In this document: positions 36,549-45,304 of the stretch, one piece after another
Layout: each line of letters begins with the position of its first letter
Position numbering within the stretch: position 1 is the stretch's first letter
Assembly (NCBI GenBank): GCA_040081715.1
Contig: JBEBFY010000004.1
Coordinates: 124,001-188,000 of the forward strand
Direction: 5' to 3'
DNA length: 64,000 nt
DNA from: CANKJK01 sp040081715
GTDB taxonomy: Bacteria > Acidobacteriota > Vicinamibacteria > Vicinamibacterales > UBA2999
The notes under the pieces: generated by a model
The model's input: the letters and a program-made list of their open reading frames with translations, nothing else
What the model was told of the DNA's origin: nothing
Database searches by the model: none
Translations under genes and position numbers: made by a program

Positions 36549-36554
36549 ATTACA
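36549..36554 (-). promoter_or_regulatory. Candidate -10 box (TGTAAT) of the propeller/TlpA/DsbD-alpha operon
   Basis: On the minus strand TGTAAT (5 of 6 to TATAAT) ends 9 bases before the GTG at 36539. The inferred start of transcription is near 36542, which puts the RegA-like box 36576-36590 about 41 bases upstream. Confidence 0.4.
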
Positions 36555-36575
36555 CGGTCGGAGACGATTGATGGT

Positions 36576-36590
36576 GCGACACATTGTCGC
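36576..36590. promoter_or_regulatory. RegA-like site 1 (GCGAC-N5-GTCGC)
   Basis: GCGACACATTGTCGC is an inverted repeat of GCGAC half-sites separated by 5 bases, the form recognised by RegA/PrrA/RegR regulators (GCGRC and GNCGC half-sites). It sits next to the inferred -35 position of the minus-strand operon. The surrounding 18-mer (36573-36590) is an inverted copy, one mismatch, of the 18-mer at 36609-36626. Confidence 0.55.
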
Positions 36591-36608
36591 AGGGTAAACG
36601 GGGCGGCC

Positions 36609-36623
36609 GCGACAACGTGTCGC
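36609..36623. promoter_or_regulatory. RegA-like site 2 (GCGAC-N5-GTCGC)
   Basis: GCGACAACGTGTCGC has the same half-sites and spacing as site 1 and lies 33 bases from it centre to centre, about three helical turns. It lies directly upstream of the expected -35 of the TonB receptor gene, about 44 bases before the inferred transcription start near 36660. Confidence 0.55.
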
Positions 36624-36647
36624 ACCCATTACCGAACAAAGGCCCCT

Positions 36648-36653
36648 TAGACT
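36648..36653 (+). promoter_or_regulatory. Candidate -10 box (TAGACT) of the TonB receptor gene
   Basis: TAGACT ends 7 bases before the ATG at 36661, with no Shine-Dalgarno sequence, implying a leaderless message. No -35 consensus is seen, as expected for an activator-dependent promoter. Confidence 0.35.
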
Positions 36654-36660
36654 GACTGGC

Positions 36661-39600
36661 ATGAGCCCCCTCGCGCTGATGCGTAACATCTTTCTTGCCC
36701 TAATTCTCTGCGGCGCCCCACTCGTGGCCAACGCCCAATCCACTTCCGCCGATCTCTCCGGCACCGTGCTCGATGCCACCGGCGGTGTGGTCCCCGGCGT
36801 CGAACTGACCCTCCTCAACGAATCCACCGGGATCGCGCGCACCACGCACAGCGACAGCGTCGGGCACTATGCCTTCACGCAGCTCGCCCCAGGCCCGTAT
36901 CGCCTCACGGCCGGCCTGGCAGGCTTCGAGACCACCGTGCTGTCGGGCCTGGTGCTGCGGGTGGGGCAGGTCGCGGCGCTCGACGTGTCGCTCAAGGTGG
37001 GCGACCTCTCGACCTCAATCGTCGTCGACGCCCAGGCTGCCGCGGTGGAGACGCGTTCGAGCGCGCTGTCGAGCGTGATGGACAACCGGGCGATCCGCGA
37101 ACTCCCGCTGAATGGCCGGGACTTCGCGCAACTGGCGCTGCTGCAGCTGGGCGTGTCGCCCTCGCGCCGCACGTCCGATTCGGGCGGGCCCGGCACCAAG
37201 CTCGTGATCAACGGCACCAAGCCAAGCCAAGTGAGCTTCCTGCTGGATGGCAGCGACATCAACGACGCCAACAACAACACACCGGGCAGCGCCGCCGGCG
37301 TGATGTTGGGCGTGGACACGCTGGAGGAGTTCCGGGTGCTCACGAACGGCTACAGCGCGGTCTACGGGCGCAGCGCTGGTGGTGTGGTCAGCGCCGTCAC
37401 CCGCAGCGGCACCAACGAGTTCCACGGTTCGGTGTTCGAGTTCCACCGCAACAGCGCACTCGACGCGAAGAACTACTTCGACGCCAAGGACGCACCCATC
37501 CCGCAGTTCGGCCGCAATCAGTACGGCGCGACCATCGCCGGCCCCATCGTCCGCAATCGGACCTTTTTCTTGGGCAGCTTCGAGGGCCTGCGGCAGAACC
37601 TGGGCGTCACGAGCCGAACCGTGGTGCCCGACGCCAACGCCCGTCAGGGGATTTTCCCAGGCCAGCCGCCGTTCCAGGTGAACGCGGAGATCCCGCCCTA
37701 CCTCGCGCTGGTACCGCTGCCGAACGGACGCAACTTCGGCGACGGCTCCGGCGAGTACGAGTCGGTGGCCCAGCGGACGACCCGCGAAGACTTCGTGACC
37801 GCCCGACTGGACCATCGGGCGTCCGACCGGCTGTCGTTGTTCGCCCGCTACACGTTCGATGATGCGGCCATCGCGGTGCCAGACGGAATCGAGCTGGTGC
37901 AGGCCGACACCTCGTCGCGCAACCAGTACTTCACGACCGAGGCCAACTACATCTTCACCGAGCACCTGCTCAACTCGTTCCGGTTCAGCCTGAACAACTC
38001 GCGCAGCGCGAACGCCAACACCTACCTGAGGCCAGTGGATCCCGGGCTGTCGTTCTTTCCCGGCAGCCCGCTCGGCCAGATCTCGGTGACGGGCTTCTTC
38101 TCGATCGGCCCCAGCCGGTTCGGCCCCTCGTTCTCCGACATGCGTCAGTTCCAGTTCAGCGACGATCTGACGCTCGTCAAGGGCCGGCACACCCTTCGCA
38201 TCGGCGCCGACTATCGTGTCTACGATCTCGAGACCAGCCGGCCGCAGTCGCCCTACGGCTTCTACCAGTTCAACGGCCTCAACCTCTTCCTCCGCAACGT
38301 GCCCGCATCGGTGGAGCTGACGCTCCCCGATTCGGAACTCAATCGCGACTGGCGGCAGTCGATGGCGGTGGCCTACCTGCAGGACGACATCCGGCTCACC
38401 GATCGGATCACGCTGAACCTGGGCTTGCGGTACGAGCGCGTCAGCGTACCGGATGAAGCCAACGGCCTGTCGTCGAACTTCCACGATCCCCTGACGGAGG
38501 CCACGCCCACGATCGGGCCGATGTACATCAATCCGTCAAACCGCAACCTGGCGCCGCGGCTGGGCGCGGCGTGGGATCCGTTTGGCGACGGCAAGACCAG
38601 CATTCGCGGCGGCTTCGGCGTGTTCTACGATCCGCTGTGGACCGATTTCTACGCCAACGCCGGCAACCGACTGGGGCCGTTCTACGTGCTGGGCAGCGTG
38701 CGCAACCCGACCTTCCCCGACGCCGACCAGGTGGTGGGCAGCCCCAACTTCGTGCTGGGCCGCCAGGACGTGCTGCAGTACGAGCCGGACAACCCGTATG
38801 TGATGCACTACAACCTGTCGGTGCAGCGCGAGGTGTGGCGCCGCGGCGTCCTGCTGTTCGGCTATTCGGGCTCGAATGGCCGGCATCTGGCGCGGTTCGT
38901 AGACGGCAACCAGGCCATCCCTGTGATCCTGCCTGACGGGCGGAAGTTCTTCCCGCCCAACTCGGTGACGCGCAACCCTAACCTGACCGGTGTCCGCTAC
39001 AAGGTGACCGACGGCTTCTCGGAGTACAACTCGCTGCAGACCAACTTCACGCAGCGCTTCACAAAGGGGCTGCAGCTGCAGGTGAACTACGTGTGGTCTC
39101 ACAGCATCGACAACGGGTCGGTCACGGTCACGCAAGGCGGCGACAACGATCTGCCGCAGGATCCGGACGACCCGGAGGCGGAGCGCGGCCTGTCGAACTA
39201 CGACTTGGGCCACTACTTCGTGGCGCACTGGAGCTGGGAACTGCCGCGGCTGCCCGGCCCCGCAGTGCTCGGCGAGGGTTGGCAACTGAACGCCATCACG
39301 TCGCTGGCGTCGGGGAACCCGTTCTCGGTGGTGGTCGGATTCGATCGCGCGAACGCCCGCTTCCAAGCGGGCACGTCGCCCCAGCGGCCGGATCTCGTGC
39401 CGGGCGCCTCGAGCAATCCCATCCTCGGTGGGCCCGATCGGTACTTCGATCCGGCGGCCTTTGCTCTGCCCGCGGCTGGTTTCTACGGGAACCTGGAGCG
39501 CAACACGCTGATTGGGCCGGGCCTTGTGACCACGGACGTGTCGCTCAATAAACGATTTGACGTCGGTGGCGACGCGAAGCTCCAGTTCCGCGTCGAAGTG

Positions 39601-39747
39601 TTCAACCTGTTCAACCGGGCGAACTTCGCGATTCCCAGCTCGCGCACCGTCTTCACGAGCACGGGTCCGGTGGGCAGCGCCGGCCGCATCACCTCCACAA
39701 CGACCTCGGCAAGGCAGGTACAGCTGGGGCTCAAGGTCACGTTCTAG
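36661..39747 (+). CDS. TonB-dependent receptor with N-terminal carboxypeptidase-regulatory domain (Oar-like)
   Basis: The 1028-residue outer-membrane protein has a signal peptide (NIFLALILCGAPLVANA), a carboxypeptidase-regulatory-like domain (LSGTVLDATGGVVPGVELTL, about residues 28-110), a plug domain (RELPLNGRDFAQLALLQLGV to VYGRSAGGVVSAVTRSGTNE, about 130-245) and a 22-strand-type barrel ending in a terminal aromatic (QLGLKVTF). Oar-like receptors import large or metal-bound ligands or act in adhesion; the ligand is unknown. Divergent from the propeller/TlpA/DsbD-alpha operon, with two RegA-like boxes between, so expression is probably redox-controlled. Confidence 0.93.
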   Translation: MSPLALMRNIFLALILCGAPLVANAQSTSADLSGTVLDATGGVVPGVELTLLNESTGIARTTHSDSVGHYAFTQLAPGPYRLTAGLAGFETTVLSGLVLRVGQVAALDVSLKVGDLSTSIVVDAQAAAVETRSSALSSVMDNRAIRELPLNGRDFAQLALLQLGVSPSRRTSDSGGPGTKLVINGTKPSQVSFLLDGSDINDANNNTPGSAAGVMLGVDTLEEFRVLTNGYSAVYGRSAGGVVSAVTRSGTNEFHGSVFEFHRNSALDAKNYFDAKDAPIPQFGRNQYGATIAGPIVRNRTFFLGSFEGLRQNLGVTSRTVVPDANARQGIFPGQPPFQVNAEIPPYLALVPLPNGRNFGDGSGEYESVAQRTTREDFVTARLDHRASDRLSLFARYTFDDAAIAVPDGIELVQADTSSRNQYFTTEANYIFTEHLLNSFRFSLNNSRSANANTYLRPVDPGLSFFPGSPLGQISVTGFFSIGPSRFGPSFSDMRQFQFSDDLTLVKGRHTLRIGADYRVYDLETSRPQSPYGFYQFNGLNLFLRNVPASVELTLPDSELNRDWRQSMAVAYLQDDIRLTDRITLNLGLRYERVSVPDEANGLSSNFHDPLTEATPTIGPMYINPSNRNLAPRLGAAWDPFGDGKTSIRGGFGVFYDPLWTDFYANAGNRLGPFYVLGSVRNPTFPDADQVVGSPNFVLGRQDVLQYEPDNPYVMHYNLSVQREVWRRGVLLFGYSGSNGRHLARFVDGNQAIPVILPDGRKFFPPNSVTRNPNLTGVRYKVTDGFSEYNSLQTNFTQRFTKGLQLQVNYVWSHSIDNGSVTVTQGGDNDLPQDPDDPEAERGLSNYDLGHYFVAHWSWELPRLPGPAVLGEGWQLNAITSLASGNPFSVVVGFDRANARFQAGTSPQRPDLVPGASSNPILGGPDRYFDPAAFALPAAGFYGNLERNTLIGPGLVTTDVSLNKRFDVGGDAKLQFRVEVFNLFNRANFAIPSSRTVFTSTGPVGSAGRITSTTTSARQVQLGLKVTF

Positions 39748-39828
39748 CGTGGCGCCGCCAACGCTATTCGAGGGGCCCTCGGCCATCCCCGGTCGTTTGA
39801 CGACGAGGGGCCTCGATGGAGAGCGCTG

Positions 39829-40122
39829 ATGCCCAAGGTCACTCGGGTCACCCGTGGTGGCAGTGTCATAGGGGGAAGCCGTGCATCCGCGGCACGCGTG
39901 TCACAGTCGTCGGTTTGGTGGCGGCGGGGCACACCAGTGAAGAGATCCTCCGGGAGCACCCCTACGTGGAGGCCGCCGATATCGGCCGAAGCCCTGTCCT
40001 GTTCGGCGTGGCGTGCCGCGGAGGTTGAGGTTCCCCGGGGGGCGGCAGTGAAGCATCGCCCCGGACGCCCCGTCCTTCGACAGTTGCATCAACACCCGAC
40101 TCGTCCTACTCTGGCTGAGTAG
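39829..40122 (+). pseudogene. DUF433 antitoxin gene with two compensating frameshifts
   Basis: Read across three segments the region gives a DUF433 protein: MPKVTRVTRGGSVIGG in the first frame, KPCIRGTRVTVVGLVAAGHT and SEEILREHPYVEAADI in a second, then AEALSCSAWRAAEVEVPRG back in the first. The breaks are a one-base loss near 39874 (GGGGGAAGCC) and a one-base gain near 39983. DUF433 proteins are usually antitoxins for PIN-like DUF5615 toxins. Either a decayed gene or two assembly errors; compensating indels make decay slightly more likely. Confidence 0.7.
40073..40117 (+). pseudogene. Possible remnant of a DUF5615 (PIN-like) toxin start
   Basis: In one frame this stretch reads SFDSCINTRLVLLWLSS, similar in spacing to the N-terminus of DUF5615 toxins (F-D-x-x-[IL]-[NS]-x-R-L-V-x-L-L). 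DUF5615 genes normally follow DUF433 antitoxin genes, which is the arrangement here. The match is short and the rest of the toxin is missing. Confidence 0.25.
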
Positions 40123-40129
40123 CATTGAA

Positions 40130-40354
40130 GTGACCCAGAAGGTCGAGGCCATCTGCACCGGCGGCGTCCTCAAGCCCACACGCGACCTGCGTCTTCAGGA
40201 CCAGCAGCGCGTACGCCTGACCGTGGAAACGATCGACGAACCCGCTAGCGACCGCGAGGCCGCCGTCGCTCGGCTCAAGGCCGGCATCGCGAGCATGCGT
40301 TTTGTCTCGGGAGGGCCGCTCCCCAGCCGAGAGGAACTGCATGATCGCGATTGA
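40130..40354 (+). CDS. DUF104 (AF2212-like) antitoxin
   Basis: The 74-residue protein begins VEAICTGGVLKPTRDLRLQD then QQRVRLTVE, the DUF104 pattern (EAxYExGVLKPLxxLxLxExxxVxL) of VapB-like antitoxins. The GTG at 40130 is used. Its stop overlaps the next start (ATG 40341) by 14 bases, the usual layout for an antitoxin/PIN toxin pair, but the toxin is destroyed after ten codons. The antitoxin is therefore an orphan unless it controls another PIN protein. Confidence 0.8.
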   Translation: MTQKVEAICTGGVLKPTRDLRLQDQQRVRLTVETIDEPASDREAAVARLKAGIASMRFVSGGPLPSREELHDRD

Positions 40355-40373
40355 CGCAAACCTCCTGATCTAA
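40341..40373 (+). pseudogene. Truncated PIN-domain toxin (10 codons left)
   Basis: The frame reads MIAIDANLLI and stops at TAA; MxxIDxNxLIY is the start of PIN-domain ribonucleases, with the Asp of the metal site present. Downstream sequence to 40559 shows no continuation of the PIN fold in any frame. The gene overlaps the DUF104 antitoxin in the typical way. Loss of toxin with retention of antitoxin is the expected order of decay. Confidence 0.65.
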
Positions 40374-40538
40374 CCCATCCGATCAGGCTGACCGGCGGCG
40401 TCAGAAGATCGCGCTGGACCTCATTCCGACAGGCCCCATTCGCACACGCTCAAGCCGCCCATCGGCTGTGAAATCAGGTACATAGGCCGACCAACCCACT
40501 CCTCGTCTGACAGGCAATGCCGCTTGGCGGCCGGAGCG

Positions 40539-40544
40539 TATACT
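40539..40544 (+). promoter_or_regulatory. Candidate -10 box (TATACT) for the antitoxin/PIN pair
   Basis: TATACT lies 15 bases before the ATG at 40560; a GCGAGG stretch in between can act as a weak ribosome-binding site. Confidence 0.4.
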
Positions 40545-40559
40545 TGAGCGAGGCCGTTT

Positions 40560-40796
40560 ATGTCCACCAAGAGCATCGCTCTTCCGGATGCCGTCTACGA
40601 GCGTGTGCAGCAGATTGCCGCCGCCGAGGGCACGACCGTCGATCAGCTCGCGACAAAGGCGATCGAGCGTGACCTCGCCCGTCGTTGGCTTGACCGCATC
40701 GGGCGCGAGGGCGATCAGCGGCGCGGCGATATGAGCGACGCTGAAGTCGAGGCTGTCGTCGAGCAGGCTGTCCAGGAGTCCCGCACACGTTCGTGA
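40560..40796 (+). CDS. Ribbon-helix-helix-type antitoxin
   Basis: The 78-residue protein reads KSIALPDAVYERVQQIAAAE then GTTVDQLATKAIERDLARRW, a strand followed by two helices as in CopG/MetJ-type antitoxins, with a charged C-terminal tail that would wrap the toxin. Its stop overlaps the toxin start by 4 bases (GTGA), giving coupled synthesis. It should bind its own promoter and neutralise the PIN ribonuclease. Confidence 0.8.
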   Translation: MSTKSIALPDAVYERVQQIAAAEGTTVDQLATKAIERDLARRWLDRIGREGDQRRGDMSDAEVEAVVEQAVQESRTRS

Positions 40797-41209
40797 AGCG
40801 CGTGGTCGCTGACACCAACGTCCTTGTCAGTGCACTGCAGTTCGGAGGCAAGCCAAGAGAACTCCTCGACCTCGCCACTGATGGTCAGGTCGACCTTGCC
40901 ATCTCCGAAGCCATCATCGCGGAGACCCTTCGCGTGCTCAGGGACAAGTTTCACCGTGCGCCCGAGTGGGTTGCTGAAACCGACCGCCAGTTGCGTGTCA
41001 TCACCCGGTCCGTCCAGCCGACCGAGAGCATCGAAGTGATCGTGGCTGACCCTACGGACGACCGTATTCTAGAGTGCGCCGTCGCCGCAGAAGCCGAAGC
41101 GATCGTCAGCGGCGACACCCACCTTCTGAGCCTCGGCAGCTTTCGAGGAATTCCGATCCAGCGTGTCGCCGAGTTCCTCGACGGTCTGCAGGACCAGGGC
41201 CGAGACTGA
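40793..41209 (+). CDS. PIN-domain toxin (COG1569 family)
   Basis: The 138-residue protein has a complete PIN fold: RVVADTNVLVSALQFGGKPR with the first Asp, an AIIAET segment with the acidic residue in the second position, DPTDDRILECAVAAEAE with the third Asp, and IVSGDTHLLSLGSFRGIPI at the end. All four expected acidic residues are present, so it is probably an active Mg-dependent endoribonuclease. GTG start coupled to the antitoxin. It is the only intact toxin in this accessory stretch. Confidence 0.88.
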   Translation: MKRVVADTNVLVSALQFGGKPRELLDLATDGQVDLAISEAIIAETLRVLRDKFHRAPEWVAETDRQLRVITRSVQPTESIEVIVADPTDDRILECAVAAEAEAIVSGDTHLLSLGSFRGIPIQRVAEFLDGLQDQGRD

Positions 41210-41213
41210 ACGC

Positions 41214-41448
41214 CTACCGCTCGTGCACGTCGTGCCGGTATCGACCTGGCGTCCAACCTAGGTCGATGCCCTCTCGGAGCCGCGCGAGCGCACGTTCACG
41301 AGCCTGTGCGAACCCCTTCCGCTCACGCACGGTCGCAGCAAGTTGGTCGGTCAGCAGCGCACTGAGCGGGCGACTCTCTTCGGCCGCAACGGCCCTGGCG
41401 GCCTGGCAGCAGTTCCGCATCGAGCGTGAGCGTGATTCGCGTCTTCAC
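41214..41448 (-). pseudogene. Frameshifted VapB/CopG-type antitoxin without toxin
   Basis: On the minus strand GTG 41448 begins V-KTRITLTLDAELL, the RHH N-terminus; a one-base insertion near 41415-41420 shifts the frame and the protein resumes as QAARAVAAEESRPLSALLTD, KGFAQARERALARLREGIDL and GWTPGRYRHDVHER. This is a very common antitoxin family. Its toxin should follow at lower coordinates but the convergent PIN gene is there instead, with only 4 bases between the stops. Decayed orphan, or a sequencing error. Confidence 0.7.
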
Positions 41449-41465
41449 GGAATTCCTCGCCAACA

Positions 41466-41482
41466 GTCGGATTCGAACCTAC
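41466..41482 (-). other. T-arm-like sequence, possible left attachment-site remnant
   Basis: GTAGGTTCGAATCCGAC on the minus strand looks like a tRNA T-arm with one mismatched pair. The plus-strand core GGATTCGAACCTAC is shared, with two differences, with GGATTTGAACCTGC in tRNA-fMet at 44293-44311, in the same orientation. No complete tRNA can be folded here. Confidence 0.25.
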
Positions 41483-41483
41483 A

Positions 41484-42431
41484 GATTGTAACCACGCCGG
41501 GATGAGCGAACGTGGCGGCATCCGCAGGGGAACAGGAGGGGGAACACGGTGGGGGAACAGGGGCTCGCGCGAGGTGTTCCCCCCGGCTCGCGTGGAGGGC
41601 CGGCTGTCAGTCCCGGCCGCCCCAAGCCGAGCAACGCGACGAACACTGCCTGCAACCGGCCTTCGCCGTGCACCTTACGCTGGACTCGCAGCGGGCGGCG
41701 CTCTTCGCCGCCCGCATGACACGGCCCGTGTCCATGCGGCCGCCAATGGTGGTGTCGTGGCGTGAGCGACCACGCGATTTGGCCGCTTGGTCTGCCAAGC
41801 CCGCGGCCACGGAGGTGGTCGCTCACGCCACGCTGTCTCTGCCTCAGCCGGAGCGAGTCGTCGTCCGACGCGTGCGTCCGGGCGATATCGAAGGCGCGCG
41901 GATCCGCGTCGTGAACACCGGCCGTCGCGCGGTCATTGTGCGGCTCGCAACTCGCGCGCTCAAGGCGCTCCGCGCTTCCACGATTCCGCTCCGCCTGCGC
42001 TGCGCGCGGCTGGCGGCCTTGACCGCGCAAGCCGCGACCCGTGTCCTGGCAACTATCGACGGCCACAACGGAAGTGCTTGACGACGGTCGGCGTCGGCGC
42101 TACTGTCGGATCATCTTCGCCGGCTGCAGTTCGCAGCCCGCTCCGCATCGCCCGATGTGGAGCATGTTCGAATCGGCGGTCTCAGGCCACGGTTCGTTCC
42201 CTACTTCTCAAACCACTTCCTGGTCGTCTGCTCGTGCGACGTCACGTCCGCGAAACCGATGACAGAACCGGACTGCGCTCTGGCCTCAGGCCAGGCGCAG
42301 ATCCGATCGTTCACATATCATCGGAATCATCACGCTGCCACGGCGACACGCCTGTCAGAAGTCGATGCGTCGGGAGCCGCACCCAGTGCGCCCATCTCAC
42401 TGCGGAAGAACTGACGACATCGACGCTCAGA
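41484..42431. other. Region without a confident gene, left part of the recombinase element
   Basis: Long frames exist on both strands (GTG 41512 to 42081 on plus, GC-rich at third positions; and one on minus to 41479) but they overlap each other, give low-complexity Arg/Ala-rich proteins and match no family I know. The plus-strand frame is the better candidate. The large inverted repeat at 41756-41832 lies inside. From 42082 to 42431 I see nothing identifiable. Confidence 0.4.
41756..41832. repeat. 77-base element with perfect 18-bp inverted repeat
   Basis: CGTGGCGTGAGCGACCAC (41756-41773) and GTGGTCGCTCACGCCACG (41815-41832) are perfect inverted repeats, 18 of 18. The 41-base interval holds a nested hairpin, GCTTGG-TCTG-CCAAGC (41785-41800), flanked by complementary GGCC blocks. 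The whole can form one long rod. It could be a recombination or regulatory site of the element, a miniature repeat, or a structured RNA. Confidence 0.6.
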
Positions 42432-42446
42432 ATGGGCAGGCGTATC

Positions 42447-42638
42447 ATGGCCGAACGACGACGATCGCGAACGGGACGCGGCCGGCCGTACCGGGTTCGC
42501 GCCCGTGCGAAACACAATGGACGTTGTGGCACTGGCGCGGACGCATCGCTTCGCGCGTTCGTTCGCGCCTTGGCGCGGCAGGCCGCACGCGAGTGCTTCG
42601 AGCTGGAACTGAAGCAGCGATCGCGAACGATTCAATGA
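42447..42638 (+). CDS. Small basic protein upstream of the serine recombinase
   Basis: The 63-residue protein is Arg-rich (MAERRRSRTGRGRPYRVRAR) with a C-terminal helix ASLRAFVRALARQAARECFE. Similar small frames precede recombinases of this kind in other genomes as I recall. It ends 10 bases before the recombinase start, so it is probably co-transcribed. ATG 42432 is an alternative start. It may bind DNA or be a recombination directionality factor; this is inference. Confidence 0.5.
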   Translation: MAERRRSRTGRGRPYRVRARAKHNGRCGTGADASLRAFVRALARQAARECFELELKQRSRTIQ

Positions 42639-42648
42639 GGTGCAGGAC

Positions 42649-44358
<1,710 letters not shown>

Positions 44359-44462
44359 TCAGATGTGACTTGCCCGGTCCCGACGCGCACCGGTGAGGCG
44401 CGGCGAATCAAGACCGTGAAGCCACTGTAGCACAGGCTGCCTCAGCGTAGGGCAGCGTGGGG

Positions 44463-45284
44463 TTACTTCCTGCCGCTGGCGCGTTCGACGCTCGGCGGCA
44501 CCTCGAGCACCAGGCCGACGTTGGGCGTGACCTCCGTCACCATGATGTCGAGGACGACCTCGCCGTCGATCTTCTGCACGATATGCGACGGGAAGGGAAT
44601 GCCGGCATTGGGCGGCCCGGCCCCGGGCTTCGACCCGGGCGCGGGTTTCGGGGACTTGTCCGGGTCGTGGTCCTTATAGCCGGTGTAGAGGAATTCCACC
44701 ACGGTCTTGCCCATGGTGGCATCGCCCGCCATCGTGTGGACCCGGGCAATCATCGCGCTGTCATCGAGGTACGCCTTGAGCATGGCCCCGTCGGCAGGAA
44801 ACACCATGGTGGTGACGAGCGTGCCGTCGATTATCTCGTTCGCCATCACGCGCTTGTTGCCCGCGTCCTGCGCGGCCTTCATCACGCCCTGTGGCGTCAT
44901 GAACATCAGACGCACCCGCTCGGCCACCGCGTCGGGGCGTGCGACGGTCTTCTTGTCGATCACATCCCACGCCTTGCCGTCGGCGAGGAACTGCTCCACG
45001 CGCTTCGGCTTGTTTAGTTCCTCGATTTCCATCCGGAGCGCCTGCATCCCGTAGTTGATGGCCACGGTGAACTTCGTCACGGGCTGGAGCGTCCGCTTCT
45101 TCGCGCCAGGCACCACCGCGGTGCCGAGGCCCGAGTACACGATGGACGCCGTGTTGATTGCGTTGACCCCGGTGAGCGCCTGAAAGAACCTCGCGTTGGG
45201 GTTCGGAGCCGCCGGCGGAGTCTGCGCCGCCGCCAGCGTGGCGCACGCCAGCGTGGCGGGAAGGAGCAGGAAGCGGATGGTCAT
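44463..45284 (-). CDS. Secreted protein, LolA-like/MBL-accessory type domain
   Basis: The 273-residue protein has a signal peptide (FLLLPATLACATLAAAQ) and strands such as FTVAINYGMQALRMEIEELN and FPSHIVQKIDGEVVLDIMVT ending in VTPNVGLVLEVPPSVE. That ending resembles the N-terminal domain found before the hydrolase part of some secreted MBL-fold proteins in this phylum, where the domain looks LolA-like; here it stands alone. ATG 45284 is chosen for the signal peptide. A dienelactone hydrolase is encoded 20 bases upstream on the same strand. Function unknown. Confidence 0.65.
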   Translation of the reverse strand: MTIRFLLLPATLACATLAAAQTPPAAPNPNARFFQALTGVNAINTASIVYSGLGTAVVPGAKKRTLQPVTKFTVAINYGMQALRMEIEELNKPKRVEQFLADGKAWDVIDKKTVARPDAVAERVRLMFMTPQGVMKAAQDAGNKRVMANEIIDGTLVTTMVFPADGAMLKAYLDDSAMIARVHTMAGDATMGKTVVEFLYTGYKDHDPDKSPKPAPGSKPGAGPPNAGIPFPSHIVQKIDGEVVLDIMVTEVTPNVGLVLEVPPSVERASGRK

Positions 45285-45304
45285 GGTGGAACGGTGGTCC
45301 CTTG

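Noticed and set aside
41466..41500. A second tRNA gene on the minus strand
   Set aside because: Only a T-arm-like motif is present; acceptor, D and anticodon arms cannot be folded around it.
41479..42081. Opposed open frames as genes in the recombinase element
   Set aside because: Neither gives a recognisable domain; they overlap each other and span the inverted-repeat structure. Kept only as an unresolved region.
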